This document shows positions 21,288 through 24,959 of a DNA stretch of 24,959 bases, piece by piece. The notes below the pieces were generated by a model. The model saw only the letters and a program-made list of their open reading frames with translations. It ran no database searches and had not been told where the DNA came from. Made by a program: the position numbers and the translations under genes. Source of the stretch: Bacteroidales bacterium UBA4363 (GTDB lineage: Bacteria; Bacteroidota; Bacteroidia; Bacteroidales; Paludibacteraceae); NCBI GenBank assembly GCA_002393965.1, contig DGSL01000016.1, positions 18,134-43,092 of the forward strand, written 5' to 3'. The stretch's first letter is position 1; the number at the start of each line of letters is the position of its first letter.

Positions 21288-22865
21288 TTACGATAGTTCG
21301 TTTTTCTTCGGATAGTCGATGGTGTAGTGCAAACCGCGGCTCTCTTTCCGGGCTTGCGCTTGCGTGATGATGAGATAGGCAACGTCGATGATGTTCCTCA
21401 GTTCACAGAGTTCTCGGCTCACCACGCTGCGCTCAAAGAGTTCTCGCGTCTCTTCATACAGGATCTTCAGACGCGTGATAGCACGCTTCAGTCGCAGGTT
21501 GCTGCGCACAATGCCTACATAGGTGGACATGATCTGCTCTACTTCTTTCTGACTCTGGGTGATCAGCACCATCTCTTCGTTCAGTGTCGTGCCCTCGTCG
21601 TTCCAGTCTGGGACGTTTTCCTGCCAGCCACAGCCCGATAGGATCGAACACGAGTGTTCCGCCGCCGCTTCGGCATAGACGATGGCTTCGATTAGTGAGT
21701 TGCTTGCCAGACGGTTCGCTCCGTGAAGACCCGTACAACTGCATTCTCCGACGGCATACAGCCTCCGTATCGTGCTCTGTGCATGGTCGTCCACAAGGAT
21801 TCCACCACATAGATAGTGTTGCGCCGGTACTACCGGAATGTAGTCTTTCGTGATGTCAATGCCCAGCGACAGACATTTGTTGTAGATCGTCGGGTAACCG
21901 TTGATGGTCTCCTGAGCGTCTTTATGCGTCACGTCCAGATAGACATGCTCACTGCCCGCCAGTTTCATTTCCGAGTCAATCGATCGGGCCACGATGTCAC
22001 GAGGCGCAAGACTGCCTCGCTCGTCGTATTTGTGCATGAACTCCTTTCCGTTGATGTCACGCAGGATTGCTCCGTAGCCGCGTAGCGCCTCGGTAATCAG
22101 AAAGGACGGACGTACCCCAGGGTTGTACAGAACCGTCGGATGAAATTGTACGAATTCCATGTCCTGGATGATGGCACGCGCACGGTGAGCCATCGCAATG
22201 CCGTCGCCCGTCGCAACGACGGGGTTGCTCGTCGCTGAATAGACATTGCCGATACCGCCCGTCGCCAACAAGGTTACCTTGCTCAGGTATTTGTCAATCT
22301 GGTTCGTACGCTCATTCAGAATGTACGCTCCGTAGCATTCAATGTTCGGCGTCTGATGCGTCACCCATTCTCCCAGGTGGTGCTGCGTGATGATCTCTAT
22401 CGCAAAGTGATGGTCCAGGACGCTGATGTTCGGATGTGACTTGACTTTCTTGATGAGGCTTTCCTGAATCTCGGCGCCAGTGTTGTCTTTGTGATGCAGA
22501 ATCCGGTGCTCCGAATGACCTCCCTCTCGGTGCAGGTCGAAGTCTCCCTTCTCGTCTTTGTCGAAGTCTACACCCCATCTCAGGAGTTCTTCAATCTCTT
22601 TCGGGGCGTTCAGTACGACTTTCTCTACCGCCGATCGCTTGCAATGACCGTCTCCGGCAATCAGCGTGTCTTCAATGTGCTTCTTGAAGTTGTCAACCAC
22701 CGTATTCGTCACCGACGCAATGCCGCCTTGGGCATAGTACGTGTTGGCTTCTTCCAACTCCGTCTTGCAGATCAGGGCTACGGTACCCTTGTCTGCCACT
22801 TTCAGCGCATAACTCATGCCGCCGATGCCACTGCCGATTACCAGAAAGTCATACTTGTATGTCAT
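21288..22865 (-). CDS. nadB: L-aspartate oxidase
   Basis: This encodes 525 residues. Flavoprotein that oxidises aspartate to iminoaspartate, the first step of NAD synthesis. Seen: FAD site VIGSGIGGMSYALKVAD near 8-24, YYAQGGIASV near 43, HREGGHSEHRILH near 115, EFVQFHPTVLYNPG near 240, ALRGYGAILRD and RGSLAPRDIVARSIDSE near 270-300, and GECSCTGLHGANRLASNSL near 360-380. The succinate dehydrogenase-like fold with these active-site Arg/His residues fits NadB; the lack of a fumarate reductase-type operon supports it. It follows the permease gene by 13 nt, so it is co-transcribed. Confidence 0.93.
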   Translation of the reverse strand: MTYKYDFLVIGSGIGGMSYALKVADKGTVALICKTELEEANTYYAQGGIASVTNTVVDNFKKHIEDTLIAGDGHCKRSAVEKVVLNAPKEIEELLRWGVDFDKDEKGDFDLHREGGHSEHRILHHKDNTGAEIQESLIKKVKSHPNISVLDHHFAIEIITQHHLGEWVTHQTPNIECYGAYILNERTNQIDKYLSKVTLLATGGIGNVYSATSNPVVATGDGIAMAHRARAIIQDMEFVQFHPTVLYNPGVRPSFLITEALRGYGAILRDINGKEFMHKYDERGSLAPRDIVARSIDSEMKLAGSEHVYLDVTHKDAQETINGYPTIYNKCLSLGIDITKDYIPVVPAQHYLCGGILVDDHAQSTIRRLYAVGECSCTGLHGANRLASNSLIEAIVYAEAAAEHSCSILSGCGWQENVPDWNDEGTTLNEEMVLITQSQKEVEQIMSTYVGIVRSNLRLKRAITRLKILYEETRELFERSVVSRELCELRNIIDVAYLIITQAQARKESRGLHYTIDYPKKNELS

Positions 22866-22878
22866 ATCTCTTGTGTGT

Positions 22879-24084
22879 TTAATGCGTCATTTTGATTTGA
22901 CGGGCAGGGTAATAGGCGGCTATCAGTCCCATTACGGATACCGTCAGGAAGATGATGAGAAGGTCCGTTGCTTCTATCTGTACAGGGTAGGGGATGGGAT
23001 TCACCTCGCCCGGCAACCGGATAAAACCAATCCGCTGCTGAAGCAGACAGGCGGCAACACCACTCAGAATGCCAGTCAGACAACCGATTAGGGAAATCAA
23101 CCACCCTTCCAGGGTGAAGATGCTGCGAATCAGAACTTGATCCGCACCAAGGTTCCGCAGTGTTCGGATGTCGTCGGATTTGTCTATGATGAGCATCGAG
23201 AGAGAACCGATGATGTTGAAGACGGCAATCAGCAGGATGAAGGAGAGAATCAGATACGTAATCCATTTCTCAACTTTCATGATCTTGAAGTAGTCGGCCT
23301 GCTGCTCGTAACGGTCCGAGACCTTATATCCGTCACCCAGTCGCTCTTGAATCTCTTTTTTGACCTTACCCGGCTTTTCGCCTGCCTCGACTCCGATCTC
23401 CAGCGCCGTCACCTGACCATTCGAATAGTCAAACAACTCACGTACCAGGTCGATGGGAAGTATCAGGTACTCGTTGTCGTACGTCGCCTGCTGGACGGAA
23501 AATACGCCGCTTACAAAGACCTTGTCCGAGTTGAAACTGTTCTCCGGATTGGCAAGGTTTACCTGACCCTCACGCTTCGGAGCATAGATGTAGAGCGCAT
23601 CGTACGTGTGAGGGTTCAGTCCTATCTGAGCCGCAAGACCCACCCCGCTGATGCCGTATCGGAAGGTTCCGTCACTGAGCTTGTACTCGCCGTCAATCAG
23701 GATGCTGTCCAGACCTACCATTCGACCGAACTCTTCCGTTACGCCTTTGACCGTTCCCGTCTGCTGACGGTCTGTAGAGCGGAATAGCGCATTCTCCTCT
23801 ATCACTTCCGTGATGTACGCAATGCCCTCAACGCTCTTCAGTGCTCGGACGTCATTCGTGTTGAACGATTTACCCTGCACCTTCTGTATCTTCAGGTCAG
23901 GGTCAAAACAACTGAACATTTCCTCTACCATGCTGCCGAAGCCATTGAATACCGACAACACACACACCAGCGCAAACGTACCGGCACATACTCCGATGGC
24001 GGAGATGCCCGAGATGATGTTGATGGCGTTGTGCGACTTCTTCGAGAAGAGGTAACGCTTGGCTATGTAGAACGGGAGTGACAT
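22879..24084 (-). CDS. FtsX-type ABC permease (LolC/LolE-like)
   Basis: This encodes 401 residues. It starts AKRYLFSKKSHNAINIISGI, the typical opening of LolC/E. The first membrane helix is at about 22-45 (GVCAGTFALVCVLSVFNGFG), a large periplasmic MacB-like domain at about 46-265, and three helices at about 270-295, 315-345 and 375-395 (FtsX domain). This 1+3 layout with a cytoplasmic N-terminus belongs to lipoprotein-release permeases. The ATPase is not in the window. Stop-to-start distances of 18 nt (rbfA) and 13 nt (nadB) place it in one operon. Confidence 0.85.
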   Translation of the reverse strand: MSLPFYIAKRYLFSKKSHNAINIISGISAIGVCAGTFALVCVLSVFNGFGSMVEEMFSCFDPDLKIQKVQGKSFNTNDVRALKSVEGIAYITEVIEENALFRSTDRQQTGTVKGVTEEFGRMVGLDSILIDGEYKLSDGTFRYGISGVGLAAQIGLNPHTYDALYIYAPKREGQVNLANPENSFNSDKVFVSGVFSVQQATYDNEYLILPIDLVRELFDYSNGQVTALEIGVEAGEKPGKVKKEIQERLGDGYKVSDRYEQQADYFKIMKVEKWITYLILSFILLIAVFNIIGSLSMLIIDKSDDIRTLRNLGADQVLIRSIFTLEGWLISLIGCLTGILSGVAACLLQQRIGFIRLPGEVNPIPYPVQIEATDLLIIFLTVSVMGLIAAYYPARQIKMTH

Positions 24085-24102
24085 GGCTTCGGAATGCGTC
24101 GG

Positions 24103-24471
24103 TTACGCCCCTTCTTCTTGTGTGGACTTCGATGTGGCTCCTTTCAGCAGTTCGTCGATGTGTTGCATATAGTCCAGCGTGTCGTCAATGTGGAAATGTA
24201 GTTGAGGGATGATGCGCAGTTGATGACGTACGCGGTTGCCCAACTCAAAACGGATGTTCTTGTCGTTCTTCTTGATCTGCTCCATCACAGATTCCTGCTT
24301 CTCACTCGGGAAGATGCTGATGTTTACATGCGCAATGCTCAGGTCTGGTGAGATATTCACCTTCGTGACGGTTAGCATGACTCCTCCCAGCGTTTTGGCA
24401 TATTTCAGGAAAATATCTCCTAGCTCTTTCTCTATCAGACGGCTGATCTTATTCTGACGTGTCGTTTCCAT
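24103..24471 (-). CDS. rbfA: Ribosome-binding factor A
   Basis: This encodes 122 residues from the ATG at 24471 (METTRQNKISRLIEKELGD); the frame is open further upstream but beyond the leader hairpin. It is a small KH-like protein that matures the 30S subunit and 16S rRNA 5' end. Seen: LIEKELGDIFL near the N-terminus, MLTVTKVNISPDLSIAHVNI in the middle, and NRVRHQLRIIPQLHFHIDD, the hallmark R-x(6)-P-x-L-x-F motif, near 85-103. It leads the operon with the permease and nadB. Confidence 0.93.
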   Translation of the reverse strand: METTRQNKISRLIEKELGDIFLKYAKTLGGVMLTVTKVNISPDLSIAHVNISIFPSEKQESVMEQIKKNDKNIRFELGNRVRHQLRIIPQLHFHIDDTLDYMQHIDELLKGATSKSTQEEGA

Positions 24472-24490
24472 GTCTATTCTTTGTTTGTGA

Positions 24491-24511
24491 TGTCTTACTC
24501 CCCCGTAAGAC
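24491..24511 (-). promoter_or_regulatory. Leader hairpin before rbfA
   Basis: GTCTTAC and GTAAGAC pair over seven bases around a six-base loop (GGGGGA on the mRNA strand). It lies about 20 nt before the ATG and after the predicted start site. Possible translational control. Confidence 0.5.
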
Positions 24512-24527
24512 TCTTTTTTCGAATCGA

Positions 24528-24559
24528 TAAAGGTACAGTCTTTCTGTATGCCATGCAAA
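24528..24559 (-). promoter_or_regulatory. Promoter of the rbfA operon
   Basis: The minus strand has TTTG (24556-24559), exactly 20 nt, then TACCTTTA (24528-24535), one base off the -7 consensus. The start site would be near 24523. Confidence 0.7.
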
Positions 24560-24598
24560 TTCTTTTCCCTTTTTCCTTCTTGCCACCCTCCAACCCAT

Positions 24599-24959
24599 CC
24601 AAAATGTCCAACTTGTTGGACAATGGGACGACACAGAGACAGGCAGGGGGGTTAACCCCTGCTTAGAACGGTCGTTCTAAAATAGTCCCGAAGGGATGAC
24701 ACCACCCCACACGTCCAAACGCAAAGTCCCATCGGGACGTCAGAATACAGGCAGGGGTTTCAACCCCTGTTATAAACGCCTCTTCCTCTTAGAACTTCGT
24801 AGGAGCGTCACCCTCAAACCTCCACACGTCCGCTCAAACGCCACCCATCCGCCCAAAATGTCTTGTTAAACAAGACCAACGAAGAGTCCCGAATTTTGGA
24901 GCAAGCCGAGCGCAGAGTTAAGTTCACTTGAACACTGCCGAGGCGCCGCCCAAAATGTC
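24599..24959. repeat. Intergenic palindrome cluster
   Basis: No gene is seen. Palindromes lie at 24605-24622 (TGTCCAAC/GTTGGACA), 24643-24662 (GCAGGGG/CCCCTGC), 24663-24680 (TTAGAACG/CGTTCTAA), 24726-24738 (GTCCC/GGGAC), 24752-24769 (CAGGGGTT/AACCCCTG) and 24860-24876 (GTCTTGT/ACAAGAC). CCAAAATGTC occurs at about 24599, 24853 and 24950. The stretch from about 24900 to the end (GAGCAAGCCGAGCGCAGAG...) looks like a dispersed repeat of this group. It resembles extragenic repeat clusters. Confidence 0.6.

Overview
Host: the window looks like a Bacteroidales chromosome, probably Prevotellaceae or a near relative. Supporting signs are two proteins with type IX secretion (T9SS) sorting domains, the neighbourhoods dapB-lepB-wbqC and rbfA-permease-nadB, and Bacteroidetes promoters (-33 TTTG, about 20 nt, -7 TAnnTTTG) in front of many genes. 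The family-level placement is inference.

Left third (1 to about 4.7 kb) is accessory DNA of phage origin, and the structural phage genes survive only as ends. Four small membrane-protein genes (240-455, 671-829, 1044-1250, 4124-4327) each have their own plus-strand promoter. Each is followed by a near-identical intrinsic terminator. Each starts beside the first codons of a tape-measure-like gene on the minus strand, and after each of copies 1, 2 and 4 comes the 3' end of the tail gene that would precede the tape measure; in copy 3 that end is replaced by a toxin-like fragment. This matches the layout of a phage 'moron'. Two DUF6150-like secreted proteins (2703-3095, 3178-3558) sit in the same way between the 3' end of a putative baseplate hub gene and, for the first, the 5' end of a putative spike gene. 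Between these groups lie a toxin-like nuclease fragment (1307-1642) and five tandem minus-strand units (about 1641-2523). Each unit has a TATGTTTG promoter box in a repeat of about 35 bp, followed at the predicted start site by a different hairpin. One good terminator closes the series. I read the whole as an island of phage accessory cassettes kept after the prophage structural genes were deleted. This is the most novel part of the window.

Right two thirds (4.7-24.5 kb) is ordinary dense chromosome. On the plus strand are nfnA-nfnB-like flavin/Fe-S oxidoreductase genes and a T9SS type B surface protein. On the minus strand are a TerB/DnaJ protein, ilvE, a T9SS trypsin-like protease, wbqC, lepB, dapB and an outer-membrane-type protein. 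Divergent from the last, on the plus strand, are cysS and an ABC-F ATPase. On the minus strand follow rbfA, a LolC/E-type permease and nadB, apparently one operon. The right end (24.56-24.96 kb) has no gene and is packed with short palindromes, three of them following or starting with CCAAAATGTC.

Functionally the chromosomal part covers redox balance, amino-acid, lysine/cell-wall and NAD synthesis, protein export and translation. The left island probably affects phage infection, a role inferred from layout only.
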